Source: Chrysemys picta bellii (taxonomy: Eukaryota > Chordata > Testudines > Emydidae). Taken from it: 64,000 nucleotides of DNA. This document shows, piece by piece, positions 60,901 to 62,400 of this stretch. Numbering within the stretch: the first letter of the stretch is position 1; each line of letters opens with the position of its first letter. Under the pieces are notes generated by a model, which saw nothing but the letters and a program-made list of their open reading frames with translations, did no database searches and was not told where the DNA came from. A program made the translations under genes and the position numbers. The stretch lies in assembly GCF_011386835.1 (NCBI RefSeq), contig NC_088797.1, positions 63,451,587-63,515,586 on the forward strand. Direction: 5' to 3'.

Positions 60901-61497
60901 CATCTCTCCACTCAGGCTGGGCTGGGCTGGGCTGAGCCGGACTGGGCATCTCTCCACTTAGGTTGGGTTGGGCTGGGCAATGGTGGGATGGGGTGGGTGT
61001 CTGTCCATTCCAGGCAGACTAGGATGGGGTGGGCATCTTTTCACTAGGGGTGGGCTGGAATGGGGTGGCCATCTCTCCACTCAGGACAGGTTGGGCTGGG
61101 TCATGGCAGGATGGAGCGGGTGTCTCTCTACTCCGACTGGGTTGGGCCATGGTGGGATGGGATGGACATCTCCCCACTTGGGGCATGATGGGATGGAGTG
61201 GGCATCTGTTCACTTGGGGTGGGTTGGGCTGGGCCACGGCGGGATGGGCAGATGTTTCTCCATTTGGGGCAGATTGAGCTGGGCTGTGGCATGGCAGGTT
61301 GGGGGATATCTCCCCACTTGGGGTAGGACACTGTCTGTTGGTTTCACTTTGGGTCCCATTCACACTTTTCGCAGGGAGAGGGGAAAACACTCTGGTTGAT
61401 GAGAAGCAAATAATTTTTACTTGTTCCTTCTCAGCCTCCCGCGGTGGCCAGCAGCGCCTGTCTGAGCTCTCCAGGGTATCCAGCCAAACCTGTGCAG
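903..61497 (+). CDS. ADAM8: ADAM8 metalloprotease-disintegrin, 19 internal exons (both ends missing)
   Basis: ADAM8 is a type I membrane zinc protease of leukocytes and other cells. It sheds surface proteins and binds integrins. Nineteen exons, each listed separately, join with matching phases into 744 codons without a stop. Domain order by visible residue: prodomain 1 to about 140 with cysteine switch GTCGD (Cys116); metalloprotease about 145-345 with [11 protein letters not shown] at 284-294 and Met-turn VMAAS; disintegrin about 355-440; cysteine-rich about 440-567; EGF-like about 568-612; transmembrane helix about 626-649; proline-rich tail. ADAM8 is preferred over ADAM9, 15, 28 and 33 because the prodomain stretch from YTETY through DHCFY to IEPL follows ADAM8 closely. 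All catalytic residues are present, so the protease should be active. Sequons NGT, NVT, NAT and NCS lie in the ectodomain. The promoter, signal peptide and 3' end are outside the window. The family assignment is firm; orthology needs a tree or synteny. Confidence 0.93.
980..1359. other. intron A/B, first part
   Basis: Ordinary intron sequence. No repeat, gene or regulatory structure was recognised. Confidence 0.5.
1360..2476. mobile_element. PIF/Harbinger-like non-autonomous DNA element
   Basis: It is about 1.1 kb with inverted ends: GGGTATGTCTACGTTACG at the left, and the complement of GTAGATCAGGGC at the right. It is flanked on both sides by TTA, the usual Harbinger target duplication. The interior has short open frames in many registers but no transposase that I recognise. 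Class assignment rests on termini and TTA only. Confidence 0.6.
2480..3027. other. intron A/B, middle part
   Basis: No feature was recognised. Open stretches on both strands lack family resemblance or splice support. Confidence 0.45.
3028..3727. mobile_element. DNA element with TA target sites, GGG(C/T)GACCAGA termini
   Basis: It begins GGGCGACCAGATG after TA. It ends in a degraded complement of that sequence (ATCTGATCTCCC) before TA. The interior is GC-rich. The termini match the shorter element at 34724-34842, so the two probably share a transposase. Confidence 0.5.
4097..4175 (+). CDS. ADAM8: ADAM8 exon B: prodomain
   Basis: The exon is 79 bp, with a T-rich tract and CAG acceptor and donor GTATGA. 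It encodes [19 protein letters not shown] and ends at a codon boundary after a Gln. The YTETY core is diagnostic for ADAM8-type prodomains. NGT is a potential N-glycosylation site. The frame stays open upstream of the acceptor for several hundred bases, but that part is intronic repeat. Confidence 0.92.
4769..4905 (-). repeat. CR1 3'-end fragment
   Basis: It contains the complement of the CR1 3' tail (ATAGAAnCCATAGACCTTAAGG followed by GGAAGGGAC), a form seen again at 7563 and 17734. It is 5'-truncated, as CR1 copies usually are. No coding part is left. Confidence 0.7.
4911..5132 (-). repeat. MIR-like tRNA-derived SINE
   Basis: Read on the minus strand it has the MIR order: tRNA-like head with GTGGTTA-like sequence, CORE, and ACCTCT-like segments. 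On the + strand, the stretch from GAAACAAAGGCTCAGAGAG to CAGAACCCAGTTCTTCTG is typical. It is old and diverged. Confidence 0.6.
5133..5820. other. intron B/C, unremarkable part
   Basis: No gene or repeat was recognised. An open minus-strand stretch near 5549-6040 is compositional and overlaps tandem repeats. Confidence 0.4.
5826..6110. repeat. degenerate minisatellite
   Basis: Four irregularly spaced copies of a unit start near 5831, 5903, 6020 and 6070. Each has a CTGTGGGGGACAACACC-like core followed by a CTGG-rich stretch. Spacing varies from about 50 to 117 bp. Confidence 0.5.
6130..6330 (+). repeat. MIR-like SINE
   Basis: It shows the MIR body in the forward direction: TCTGTGACTTTGGTCAGGTT, then CCTCAGTTTGTGTCTC, then TAAAATGGGGACAG. 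It is diverged and non-coding. Confidence 0.6.
6556..6700. repeat. palindromic copy of a Penelope-like repeat (family 2)
   Basis: A 52-nt left arm (6556-6607) and a 52-nt right arm (6649-6700) are near-complementary, around a 41-nt spacer. The arms carry GAGGTAATATCTTTTATTGG and its complement. The family recurs at 12750-12815 and 20733-20823. Confidence 0.7.
6933..7009 (+). CDS. ADAM8: ADAM8 exon C: prodomain
   Basis: The exon is 77 bp, with acceptor CTACAG and donor GTATGA. It starts in phase 0 with [11 protein letters not shown] and runs through [13 protein letters not shown]. The DHCFY-H-GHV block is shared by membrane ADAMs. It ends with two bases of a Ser codon completed by exon D, 13.9 kb downstream. 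Confidence 0.93.
7010..7562. other. intron C/D, first part
   Basis: Nothing recognisable beyond ordinary intron sequence. Confidence 0.45.
7999..8304. mobile_element. hAT-type MITE inserted in CR1
   Basis: Termini are CAGGGGTCCCCAAC and the complement of GATTGGGGACCACTG. A perfect 8-bp duplication, CTTTAATC, lies at 7991-7998 and 8305-8312. It interrupts CR1 coding sequence, so it is younger than that copy. Confidence 0.85.
8752..8820 (-). repeat. second CR1 3' tail nested in the first
   Basis: A short CR1 tail (CATAGAACAGAGAATAGTAG, then GGAAGGGACC) separates two parts of the older CR1. The older copy resumes at about 8822 with AGGTCGTTAATAAAAATG. Confidence 0.6.
8851..9757. other. intron C/D, unannotated
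   Basis: No gene or clear repeat was seen. A G-run lies at about 9293-9300. Confidence 0.4.
9758..9964. repeat. short DNA-element-like repeat
   Basis: It starts GAGGGTATATCTACGTGCTA, like the termini at 1360 and 47406, and ends TAGTGTAGGGGCCTGAG. The interior has TTTAGGTCGGTTTACCAGTG. It is probably a Harbinger-like derivative with decayed ends. Confidence 0.4.
9965..10800. other. intron C/D, possible LTR-like sequence
   Basis: Between about 10085 and 10560 the sequence looks like a dispersed repeat, possibly an LTR fragment, but I cannot define its ends. No coding domain was seen. Confidence 0.25.
10818..10935 (+). pseudogene. BED-type zinc-finger fragment
   Basis: In frame with 10752, the + strand encodes [20 protein letters not shown] and then [10 protein letters not shown]. 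This fits the first half of a BED finger: aromatic VWxhF, a basic/hydrophobic stretch, then CxxC and RG. The His pair that should complete the finger is not clear. It is probably the remnant of a hAT transposase or a ZBED-type gene. There is no splice support and no neighbouring transposase. Confidence 0.5.
11330..12750 (-). mobile_element. older CR1 3' part split by an LTR-like insert
   Basis: CR1 tail sequence is seen at about 11330-11400 (GGACTGGATGAGACC, CATCTAGTCCAGGC). It resumes at about 12390-12750 with TTTGAACTTGCCACCTTTC. The roughly 1 kb between (about 11405-12385) is unrelated to CR1 and may be a solo LTR, but no clean target duplication could be assigned. Confidence 0.55.
12750..12815. 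repeat. Penelope-like repeat fragment, family 2
   Basis: It contains GGTGGGTGAGGTAATATCTT, the arm found at 6556 and, inverted, at 20760. It is only a fragment. Confidence 0.55.
12816..13199. other. intron C/D, unannotated
   Basis: Nothing recognised. Confidence 0.4.
13200..13790. repeat. GC-rich repeat with terminal hairpin
   Basis: An inverted repeat of 32-nt arms (13232-13263 and 13292-13323, core AAAGTCACAGACAGG) opens the unit. A (CTGCAGCCNN)-rich stretch follows, open in several frames on both strands. The openness comes from composition and no protein is inferred. It probably belongs to a DNA-element family. Confidence 0.5.
13791..14410. other. intron C/D, unannotated
   Basis: Nothing recognised. 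Confidence 0.4.
14415..14622. repeat. MITE-like repeat related to 47406
   Basis: It contains AGCACTCTAAAAATAACTGTG and ends TACAGACATGCCTTTA, like the right end of the element at 47406-47681. The left end is decayed. Confidence 0.4.
14625..15860. other. intron C/D, unannotated 1.2 kb
   Basis: No gene or repeat was recognised. The stretch 15000-15480 has no obvious repeat character and would be the place to look for conserved non-coding sequence. Confidence 0.35.
15870..16165 (+). mobile_element. Penelope-like element, 3' end (family 1)
   Basis: It matches 25980-26215 over its length, including the T-run, TTTTCATGTTCTCTGGATGT and the 3' end CAAATAAATTTGTTAGTC. The longer copy encodes a GIY-YIG endonuclease, which ties this repeat to Penelope-like elements. 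A hammerhead-like core lies at 16041-16068. Confidence 0.65.
16166..16590. other. intron C/D, unannotated
   Basis: Nothing recognised. Confidence 0.4.
16590..17150 (-). repeat. LTR-like repeat
   Basis: Short repeated motifs (AATTGGCCCCAGGTGTCTTG and its relatives at 16957-17040) and composition resemble turtle retroelement LTRs. Ends and target duplication are not resolved. Confidence 0.3.
17151..17570. other. intron C/D, unannotated
   Basis: Nothing recognised. Confidence 0.4.
17575..17725 (+). repeat. MIR-like SINE
   Basis: It starts AGTTCTAATCCCAGCTTC and continues with a TATTTTACAGAGATTGTAAC body. It is diverged. Confidence 0.45.
17734..17880 (-). repeat. CR1 3' tail
   Basis: It contains CATAGACTTTAAGGTCAGAA, GATCACCTAGTCTGACCTCC and CAAAACCTCACCCACCCAC, the complement of the CR1 3' end. 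The copy is truncated. Confidence 0.75.
18071..18357 (+). repeat. local duplication, copy 1 (empty hAT site)
   Basis: It is homologous to 19691-20668. Shared landmarks are CTGATTACACATATATGCAT, GAAAAAATGACT and ACTGCAGCCA. The site CTCCAGG (18196-18202) is uninterrupted here, whereas in copy 2 an element is inserted at this point. Confidence 0.75.
18440..18790 (-). mobile_element. CR1 LINE fragment
   Basis: The minus strand carries the reverse-transcriptase end ([19 protein letters not shown]), matching the related stretches at 39900-40130 and 63230-63430. It is truncated on both sides. Confidence 0.75.
18791..19690. other. intron C/D, unannotated
   Basis: An AT-rich stretch lies at 18830-19050. 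Nothing else was recognised. Confidence 0.4.
19691..20668 (+). repeat. local duplication, copy 2 (filled hAT site)
   Basis: Its left part (19691-19835) and right part (20508-20668) match copy 1 at 18071-18357. A 672-bp element separates them. The copies are 1.6 kb apart in the same orientation. Confidence 0.75.
19836..20507. mobile_element. hAT-like GC-rich DNA element
   Basis: Termini are CAGGGGTGAAAGTAA and the complement of TTACTTTCACCTCTG. The flanks CTCCAGG and CCCCAGG fit a decayed target duplication. The interior repeats a GC-rich unit around TTTAAAGGGCCCGGGGCTCC in both orientations. No transposase is present. Confidence 0.75.
20715..20824 (+). mobile_element. Penelope-like repeat, family 2, 3' end
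   Basis: It contains AGCTTGTCTCTCTCACCAAC and then CCAATAAAAGATATTACCTC. A CTGAAGA/stem/GAAA hammerhead-like core lies at 20733-20761. It sits 80 bp upstream of exon D. Assignment to Penelope-like elements is by analogy with family 1. Confidence 0.5.
20903..21089 (+). CDS. ADAM8: ADAM8 exon D: prodomain with cysteine switch
   Basis: The exon is 187 bp, with acceptor TTTGCAG and donor GTAGGA. It encodes [15 protein letters not shown], then HAVYRAHHL, then KRGTCGD. The Cys codon at 21015-21017 is the expected cysteine-switch residue that holds the catalytic zinc in the zymogen. NVT just after it is a sequon. The exon ends in phase 0 after Trp. Confidence 0.94.
21151..21203. repeat. short inverted repeat
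   Basis: CAAAGCCCACTGAGGTCAATG is followed by its near-complement after about 11 nt. It lies just downstream of exon D. It is of a type common in amniote dispersed repeats. Confidence 0.5.
21440..21560 (+). repeat. MIR-like SINE
   Basis: It shows GACCCAGGTTCAGTTCCCTG and TGTGACTTGGGTAACTCAC in the MIR order. It is diverged. Confidence 0.5.
21650..24117 (+). mobile_element. long CR1 LINE, decayed
   Basis: About 2.4 kb of CR1 ORF2 reads left to right. It starts with an endonuclease-linker part ([12 protein letters not shown] at about 21730). Reverse-transcriptase segments follow (CCAGGACCAGATGGAATCC near 22530; TCACTAATCTACTAGAATTC near 22840). It ends in the CR1 3' tail at TTAGATGGACCATTGGTC. 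Many stops and frameshifts make it inactive. Confidence 0.85.
24118..25309. other. intron D/E, rest
   Basis: A SINE tail lies at about 24428-24545 (GGATTGTGAGCGCTTGGTGC, TAGGTGCTATCGTGATGCAG), as found in MIR/Deu-type amniote repeats. The remainder is unremarkable. Confidence 0.45.
25310..25375 (+). CDS. ADAM8: ADAM8 exon E: start of metalloprotease domain
   Basis: The exon is 66 bp in phase 0, with acceptor TTTCAG and donor GTAAGG. It encodes the first catalytic-domain strand, [14 protein letters not shown], the usual reprolysin opening. The pro/catalytic boundary falls at its beginning. I see no RXKR furin site here, in keeping with the known autocatalytic maturation of ADAM8. The following intron holds the nested retroelements. 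Confidence 0.93.
25459..26215 (+). mobile_element. Penelope-like element, 3' part with GIY-YIG endonuclease
   Basis: The + strand frame from 25555 encodes [11 protein letters not shown] and then [17 protein letters not shown]. This is the GIY-YIG signature: VIY at 25599-25607, YIG at 25638-25646, followed by the Q-T-x-L-x-R-H pattern. Such a domain attached to a retroelement is the hallmark of Penelope-like elements. A frameshift near 25800 separates the C-terminal part that ends about 25908. The 5' side (25459-25552) is an inverted copy of the element's own 3' end. The 3' end has a hammerhead-like core at 26132-26159 and AAATAAATTTGTTAG. The reverse transcriptase is missing. Confidence 0.75.
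26284..26412 (-). repeat. gypsy LTR-like end, left
   Basis: It shares with 36172-36292 the landmarks CCTTTAATnC, GGAAATGGCTGTTGT, TGTTACAT and GGCTGAACA. The exact LTR edges could not be set. Confidence 0.55.
26700..26790 (-). repeat. Penelope-like 3' end, family 1
   Basis: It is the complement of the 3' end seen at 16070-16130: GTGGCACCTTAGAGACTAAC, then CATAAGCTTTCGTGG. It is inserted in the gypsy remnant. Confidence 0.7.
26987..27167. repeat. perfect 89-bp palindrome of Penelope-like 3' ends
   Basis: The left arm (26987-27075) and right arm (27079-27167) are fully complementary, with a 3-nt spacer TGT. Each arm is a family-1-like 3' end joined head to head. The right arm holds a CTGAAGA/GAAA core (27086-27114). 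An identity this high suggests a recent origin. Extra left flank (about 26945-26986) continues one arm. Confidence 0.85.
27200..27850 (-). pseudogene. gypsy integrase remnant
   Basis: The core on the minus strand shows [12 protein letters not shown], then [17 protein letters not shown] and PQFTAGEFK, then DPITSS. This is the D,D-35-E region of a Ty3/gypsy integrase. Premature stops occur, so it is not functional. Confidence 0.7.
30738..31357. mobile_element. DNA element inside the DIRS copy
   Basis: It begins TAGGGCTCTACCAAATTCAC and ends in the near-complement GAATTTGGTAGGGCCC. The interior repeats CTTCTGTGCTGCTGCTGGC. Piece 31186-31260 resembles the right half of the MITE at 256-473. Target duplication is unclear. 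Confidence 0.6.
31780..32150 (+). pseudogene. DIRS reverse transcriptase remnant
   Basis: The segment shows [29 protein letters not shown], then [20 protein letters not shown]. These are the palm blocks around the catalytic motif, with N in place of the expected first D of YxDD-like YLDDW, as YFNDW. The change and nearby frame breaks mark it as dead. Confidence 0.7.
34284..34588. repeat. DIRS-derived terminal unit with its own inverted ends
   Basis: The left end (GGTTATTTACTGTAACTGTG) is complementary to the right end (CACAATTACAGTAAGTAACC). Positions 34386-34560 read as the complement of the DIRS leader at 28190-28345, with AGACTTTTGCCTAGCA shared. It therefore looks like a non-autonomous relative abutting the DIRS 3' end. 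Confidence 0.6.
34589..35700 (-). other. AT-rich intron stretch, LTR-like
   Basis: The minus strand starts near 35516 with TGTGACAGAATATACTCAGG, an LTR-like beginning. A (GA)n tract lies at 35078-35099. A 119-bp MITE is inserted at 34724. No coding domain was recognised; the 3' border is unclear. Confidence 0.35.
34724..34842. mobile_element. 119-bp MITE, GGGTGACCAGA termini
   Basis: GGGTGACCAGACA and the complement of ACATCTGGTCACCC form inverted ends. TA flanks both sides. It is a compact non-autonomous element related by its termini to 3028-3727. Confidence 0.75.
35700..36150 (-). pseudogene. gypsy RNase H remnant
   Basis: On the minus strand the order is AQIEKE, then [15 protein letters not shown], then [20 protein letters not shown]. 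This is the RT-connection to RNase H region of a Ty3/gypsy polyprotein. A stop follows the DHKP block. Confidence 0.75.
36172..36292 (-). repeat. gypsy LTR-like end, right
   Basis: It resembles 26284-26412 (CCTTTAATACC, GGAATGGCTGTTGTGAGC, GGCTGAACAATCAT). It stops about 55 bp before the exon F acceptor. Confidence 0.55.
36348..36416 (+). CDS. ADAM8: ADAM8 exon F: metalloprotease domain
   Basis: The exon is 69 bp in phase 0, with acceptor CCCTTAG and donor GTAACA. It encodes a helix ending KEIVNHVDK, which is conserved in reprolysins. The acceptor lies only about 55 bp from LTR-like sequence ending near 36292, so its branch point and pyrimidine tract sit against retrotransposon DNA. Confidence 0.92.
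36417..37436. other. intron F/G
   Basis: A decayed dispersed-repeat piece with GGGCCTGATCCAGCAGG lies at about 36870-36965. Nothing else was recognised. Confidence 0.4.
37437..37606 (+). CDS. ADAM8: ADAM8 exon G: metalloprotease domain
   Basis: The exon is 170 bp, with acceptor CTGCAG and donor GTAAGC. It begins [18 protein letters not shown] and ends HDNAQLIT, with two bases of the Thr codon here and the third in exon H. The block matches the reprolysin core strand IxVxLxGLEIW and the helix before the edge strand. Confidence 0.95.
37607..38397. other. intron G/H with CR1 tail and tandem tract
   Basis: A CR1 3' tail in the + orientation lies at about 37730-37860 (GTCAGACTGGGTGATCTGGT). A GCTGG/GGTGGCTAGGGGG-rich short tandem tract follows at about 38080-38220. 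Confidence 0.5.
38398..38479 (+). CDS. ADAM8: ADAM8 exon H: metalloprotease domain
   Basis: The exon is 82 bp, with acceptor CTGCAG and donor GTGGGC. It encodes [18 protein letters not shown] and then SGGVNQ. The G-TTVG-A segment and the following Cys are typical of the strands just before the zinc helix. It joins exon I in phase 0. Confidence 0.94.
38480..39326. other. intron H/I, first part
   Basis: No gene or clear repeat was recognised. Confidence 0.4.
39327..42790 (-). mobile_element. nearly full-length CR1 LINE
   Basis: Read on the minus strand: 5' region at about 42790-42510; start of the endonuclease domain (TNARSLK near 42275); endonuclease stretch [20 protein letters not shown] (42184-42125); linker ([15 protein letters not shown] near 41150). 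Reverse transcriptase follows at about 40920-40500 ([35 protein letters not shown]). The 3' tail ends at 39327 (ATAAGAATGGCCAGACTGGG complement). Frames are broken between parts. It is the most complete LINE in the window. Confidence 0.88.
42889..43037 (+). CDS. ADAM8: ADAM8 exon I: zinc-binding active site and Met-turn
   Basis: The exon is 149 bp, with acceptor GCATAG and donor GTAAGG. It starts [27 protein letters not shown] follows, with HExxHxxGxxHD complete at 42931-42963: three zinc-ligand His and the catalytic Glu. The Met-turn VMAAS has its Met codon at 43021. The active site therefore looks functional. It ends with two bases of a Gly codon. Confidence 0.97.
43038..43367. other. intron I/J
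   Basis: Short intron. Nothing recognised. Confidence 0.5.
43368..43545 (+). CDS. ADAM8: ADAM8 exon J: end of protease, start of disintegrin
   Basis: The exon is 178 bp, with acceptor CCTCCAG and donor GTATGT. It completes the protease domain with YPKYFSSCS and LNIPKADE. It then opens the disintegrin domain with [17 protein letters not shown]. This CGNxxVExGEQCDCG block is the standard start of ADAM disintegrin domains and binds structural calcium. Confidence 0.95.
43546..44480. other. intron J/K, first part
   Basis: A MIR/L3-like repeat lies at about 43985-44095 (TGTGCCAGGCACTGTGCATA, GGGACAGTCCCTGTCCC). The rest was not recognised. Confidence 0.45.
44480..45110 (-). repeat. LTR-like repeat
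   Basis: On the minus strand it opens TGTAATGAGGCAGAGTGGCC and runs about 600 bp of GC-rich sequence. Composition and length fit a retroelement LTR. No partner or target duplication was found. Confidence 0.35.
45111..45833. other. intron J/K, middle part
   Basis: Nothing recognised. Confidence 0.4.
45834..45953. repeat. Penelope-like 3' end palindrome
   Basis: Arms 45834-45874 and 45875-45915 are complementary except for one position, with no spacer. The right arm continues into the family-1 end GATACAGACTAACACAGCTA. This is a second head-to-head pair of the same family. Confidence 0.8.
45954..46766. other. intron J/K, last part
   Basis: A MIR-like piece lies at about 46340-46480 (TGTAACATGGGGATAACAAT, TAGTGCTTTGGGACCCATAG). 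Nothing else was recognised. Confidence 0.45.
46767..46856 (+). CDS. ADAM8: ADAM8 exon K: disintegrin
   Basis: The exon is 90 bp in phase 0 at both ends, with acceptor TGTTAG and donor GTAAAA. It encodes [20 protein letters not shown] and then GECCQQCK. The cysteine spacing is the normal disintegrin pattern, and NAT is a sequon. Confidence 0.95.
46857..47405. other. intron K/L, first part
   Basis: Nothing recognised. Confidence 0.4.
47406..47681. mobile_element. MITE with GGGTATGTCT termini
   Basis: GGGTATGTCTGCACAG at the left and the complement of TGTGTAGACATACCC at the right form inverted ends. The next inner blocks (GGAGGTATAATTCCCAGC and GCTGGAAATTATACC) are also complementary. Flanks TAC and TAA fit a decayed TWA site. 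It shares termini with 1360-2476. Confidence 0.7.
47740..48312 (+). repeat. CR1 3' part
   Basis: It runs from GTTCAGAAAAGAGCCGCAAC through AACCATTGGAACAGCTGACG to the tail ACACTAGATGATCATAATGG. It encodes only the very end of ORF2 and is frame-broken. Confidence 0.75.
48313..48793. other. intron K/L, last part
   Basis: A C-run lies at 48751-48761 near the exon L acceptor. Nothing else was recognised. Confidence 0.4.
48794..48989 (+). CDS. ADAM8: ADAM8 exon L: disintegrin loop and start of cysteine-rich domain
   Basis: The exon is 196 bp, with acceptor GCTAAG and donor GTAACA. After CRAS it has the disintegrin-loop triplet KNS (48827-48835), then CDLPEHCTG and [11 protein letters not shown]. 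It then has YCYNGVCPL, which begins the cysteine-rich domain. Human ADAM8 carries KDM at the loop position. The acceptor has a short pyrimidine tract interrupted by G, but the frame and homology make the border secure. Confidence 0.94.
48990..49753. other. intron L/M
   Basis: A MIR-like piece lies at about 49280-49500 (CTGTGACTCAGTTTCCCCAC, AAAGAGCTTTGAGATCTTGG). The rest is unremarkable. Confidence 0.45.
49754..49850 (+). CDS. ADAM8: ADAM8 exon M: cysteine-rich domain
   Basis: The exon is 97 bp, with acceptor CCTGCAG and donor GTAAGG. It encodes [17 protein letters not shown] and then GKRPCSP. The CFexN and PCsxxDxkCG layout, completed by exon N, is the standard ADAM cysteine-rich pattern. 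It ends with two bases of a Lys codon. Confidence 0.9.
49903..50089. repeat. minisatellite, about 52-bp unit
   Basis: Three and a half units are marked by GAGTCATTGTGAACTGGTCC and GAGGATCTCTGTGG. They begin near 49903, 49958, 50010 and 50062. The last is cut by the hAT element at 50090. Confidence 0.65.
50090..50466. mobile_element. hAT-type MITE
   Basis: It starts CAGAGGTGTAGCCAGG and ends in the near-complement CCCTAGCTACGCTACTG. The flanking 8-mers CCTGTGGA and CCTGTAGC match at 6 of 8 positions. The interior is GC-rich with inverted blocks around GCCGAA. Confidence 0.7.
50720..51200 (-). pseudogene. L1/Tx1-like LINE ORF1 fragment
   Basis: The minus strand encodes a coiled-coil-like start ([15 protein letters not shown] near 51165). 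After a frameshift near 51060 it has [29 protein letters not shown], then [18 protein letters not shown], ending near 50740 with YTLQFSTI. This follows the RRM and C-terminal domain of L1-type ORF1p (ENRsRRNNlRI-GlPE, eRAHR, RPRxiivkf). No ORF2 is attached. Confidence 0.7.
51201..52110. other. intron M/N, last part
   Basis: A minus-strand open stretch at about 51560-51790 has [12 protein letters not shown], weakly like a retroelement RNase H start, too short to call. Nothing else was recognised. Confidence 0.35.
52111..52294 (+). CDS. ADAM8: ADAM8 exon N: cysteine-rich domain
   Basis: The exon is 184 bp, with acceptor CCTGCAG and donor GTGAGC. It encodes [13 protein letters not shown], a glycine-rich loop (IGGGGVYS), and [11 protein letters not shown] at the end. 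The CG-L-C and GTKCG motifs fit the hypervariable part of the ADAM cysteine-rich domain. The Gly-rich loop seems longer than in human ADAM8 as I recall it. Confidence 0.9.
52540..52617 (+). CDS. ADAM8: ADAM8 exon O: start of EGF-like domain
   Basis: The exon is 78 bp in phase 0, with acceptor TTCCAG and donor GTAGGT. It encodes [18 protein letters not shown] and then SAKCNGHG. VCxxGxCQDL is the usual junction from the cysteine-rich to the EGF-like domain. NCS is a sequon. Confidence 0.94.
52618..53913. other. intron O/P
   Basis: A decayed SINE-like piece lies at about 52690-52800. No gene or clear repeat was recognised in the rest. Confidence 0.4.
53914..53998 (+). CDS. ADAM8: ADAM8 exon P: EGF-like domain
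   Basis: The exon is 85 bp, with acceptor TTTCAG and donor GTACAG. It encodes [19 protein letters not shown], which completes the EGF-like fold with the C-x-C-x8-C spacing, followed by a short juxtamembrane stalk. It ends one base into a codon. Confidence 0.94.
53999..54300. other. intron P/Q
   Basis: Short intron without recognised repeats. Confidence 0.5.
54301..54415 (+). CDS. ADAM8: ADAM8 exon Q: transmembrane helix
   Basis: The exon is 115 bp, with acceptor CAACAG and donor GTAAG. It encodes a hydrophobic run from [13 protein letters not shown] to IIGGFVFY, about 24 residues, followed by the basic stop-transfer RGNGKK. This single helix makes the product a type I membrane protein and argues against a secreted venom-type metalloprotease. 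Confidence 0.94.
54416..56430. other. intron Q/R, first 2 kb
   Basis: A SINE-tail-like piece lies at about 55870-55950 (CGGCACAATGGGGCCCCGAT). No further exon with ADAM8 character was seen. Confidence 0.4.
56430..56940 (-). mobile_element. CR1 fragment, older subfamily
   Basis: The minus strand encodes the reverse-transcriptase end ([27 protein letters not shown]) at about 56892-56760. It continues through the 3' region to about 56430 (ATATAGGACAAAGAGCTGGA complement). It is diverged from the other CR1 copies here. Confidence 0.7.
56941..58287. other. intron Q/R, last part
   Basis: Nothing recognised apart from AT-rich patches. Confidence 0.4.
58288..58477 (+). CDS. ADAM8: ADAM8 exon R: cytoplasmic tail
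   Basis: The exon is 190 bp, with acceptor TTTTCAG and donor GTATGT. It encodes [15 protein letters not shown] near the start, matching the ADAM8 tail motif with NPLF in human. It ends [11 protein letters not shown], the beginning of a proline-rich region likely to bind SH3 domains. The exon is 3.9 kb downstream of the transmembrane exon. Confidence 0.88.
58478..59085. other. intron R/S, first part
   Basis: The frame of exon R stays open into this stretch up to about 58837, but the donor at 58478 is good and the downstream sequence has no tail-like character. Confidence 0.5.
59090..59494. repeat. GC-rich DNA-element-like repeat with 54-nt inverted arms
   Basis: Arms 59172-59225 and 59271-59324 are near-complementary (GCTACCGGCTTGACGGTTTG against CAAACCGTGAAGCCGGTAGC). 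The unit ends TATGGTAACCCTA at about 59494, resembling a GGGTTACCATA terminus. The left end is not defined. Confidence 0.55.
59495..60894. other. intron R/S, middle part
   Basis: No gene or recognised repeat. Confidence 0.4.
60901..61330. repeat. minisatellite, about 10 irregular units
   Basis: Units of about 32-60 bp each contain CATCTCTCCACTCAGG-like and GGTTGGGCTGGG-like cores. Starts lie near 60901, 60947, 61000, 61034, 61072, 61122, 61171, 61203, 61254 and 61308. It ends about 100 bp before the last visible ADAM8 exon. Confidence 0.75.
61435..61497 (+). CDS. ADAM8: ADAM8 exon S: cytoplasmic tail, last visible
   Basis: The exon is 63 bp in phase 0 at both ends, with acceptor TTCTCAG and donor GTAACT. 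It encodes [21 protein letters not shown] in full: proline-rich and in frame with exon R. No stop codon is reached, and no convincing further exon was found up to 64000, so the tail continues outside the window. Confidence is lower because the tail is poorly conserved. Confidence 0.7.
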
Positions 61498-61814
61498 GTA
61501 ACTGACTGGCCTGGGACTGCTGTGTCTGATATTACTGCTTTGCTGTCAAATGCCTGAGACAGTCACACTTGCACTCTTAGCAGCAGTCTGCCGAATACCC
61601 CTCAGGGCAGCTGAGCTGAGTGTAATGAATCCAGAGGCCCAGAGTCACCACTGTGGCACTGACTATGTGACCCTGCACAGCTCACTTGGCCTGCTCTGTG
61701 CTCCTGCTCTCAAATCTGGTGGCAGAGAGTTGGCTGTGCTCCGTGGGGAAGGTACGTAGCGCTGGAGGGAGCTGTGTGTGGAAATGCCTGTGTTGTAGCA
61801 TAGACTTTCAATGG
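61498..61814. other. intron after exon S
   Basis: Nothing recognised. A GTACGT donor-like site at 61752 has no matching in-frame exon. Confidence 0.45.
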
Positions 61815-62395
61815 CTTCCCTAACTGGAGAACACAGCGTTCTTCTTGGAGTAGTGTCCCTGTGGGTGCTCCACTTCAGATGGGCATGCGCCCCGTGTGCC
61901 TTCGAGCAGAGTTTTTCAGTGTGTCCGTGCGCCCTACTGCCTCATGCCTCACACTGAGACTCTATAGGGCTGCGCAAGCGAACCACCTTCAGTTCTTCCT
62001 CAGCCACCTCAGCTTGAGATGGAACTTTTGTGTGTCCACCTTTGGAGTGTGCCTTGGCTATACATTTTTTCCCCTAGCTGCTAGTTTGGTTTTAGATAGT
62101 TTCAGTTTAGATTATTTTAGTTTAGTAGTTGAGAGGCTTAGTTTTGTTCCTCACCCTTCTCTCTGAAGCCTTGTCTTCCTTGGACATTGCCTCAAACACT
62201 CTTGCCAAGAGGGCAGCCCCATTAGCAAAGGTCACTCCAACTGCGTTCTCTGCCTTGGAGAGTTACATGTCCCTCAGAAGTGTAACTTCTGTCTGGCCCT
62301 TAAATTCAGGGTGAGGAAGAACTGGGAGATTAAGTTGAGGCTACTAATGATGGAGCACTACCCTTTGCCCCACTTCAGCACCAGATCAGCAGGAC
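61815..62395 (+). mobile_element. DIRS-type element, 5' fragment
   Basis: It begins with GTTCTTCTTGGAGTAGTGTC, similar to the DIRS terminal sequence at 28164. A leader with TAGTTTGGTTTTAGATAG and TTTAGTTTAGTAG follows, then a short gag-like start. The pol part is absent. Confidence 0.5.
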
Positions 62396-62400
62396 ACCCC

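Noticed and set aside
903..61497. ADAM33, ADAM15, ADAM9 or ADAM28 instead of ADAM8
   Set aside because: The prodomain blocks, the short EGF-like region and the tail motif NPMF fit ADAM8 better. No sequence comparison could be run.
61684..61751. Possible further ADAM8 tail exon before a GTACGT donor
   Set aside because: The encoded residues in the required phase are not proline-rich and the acceptor is weak.
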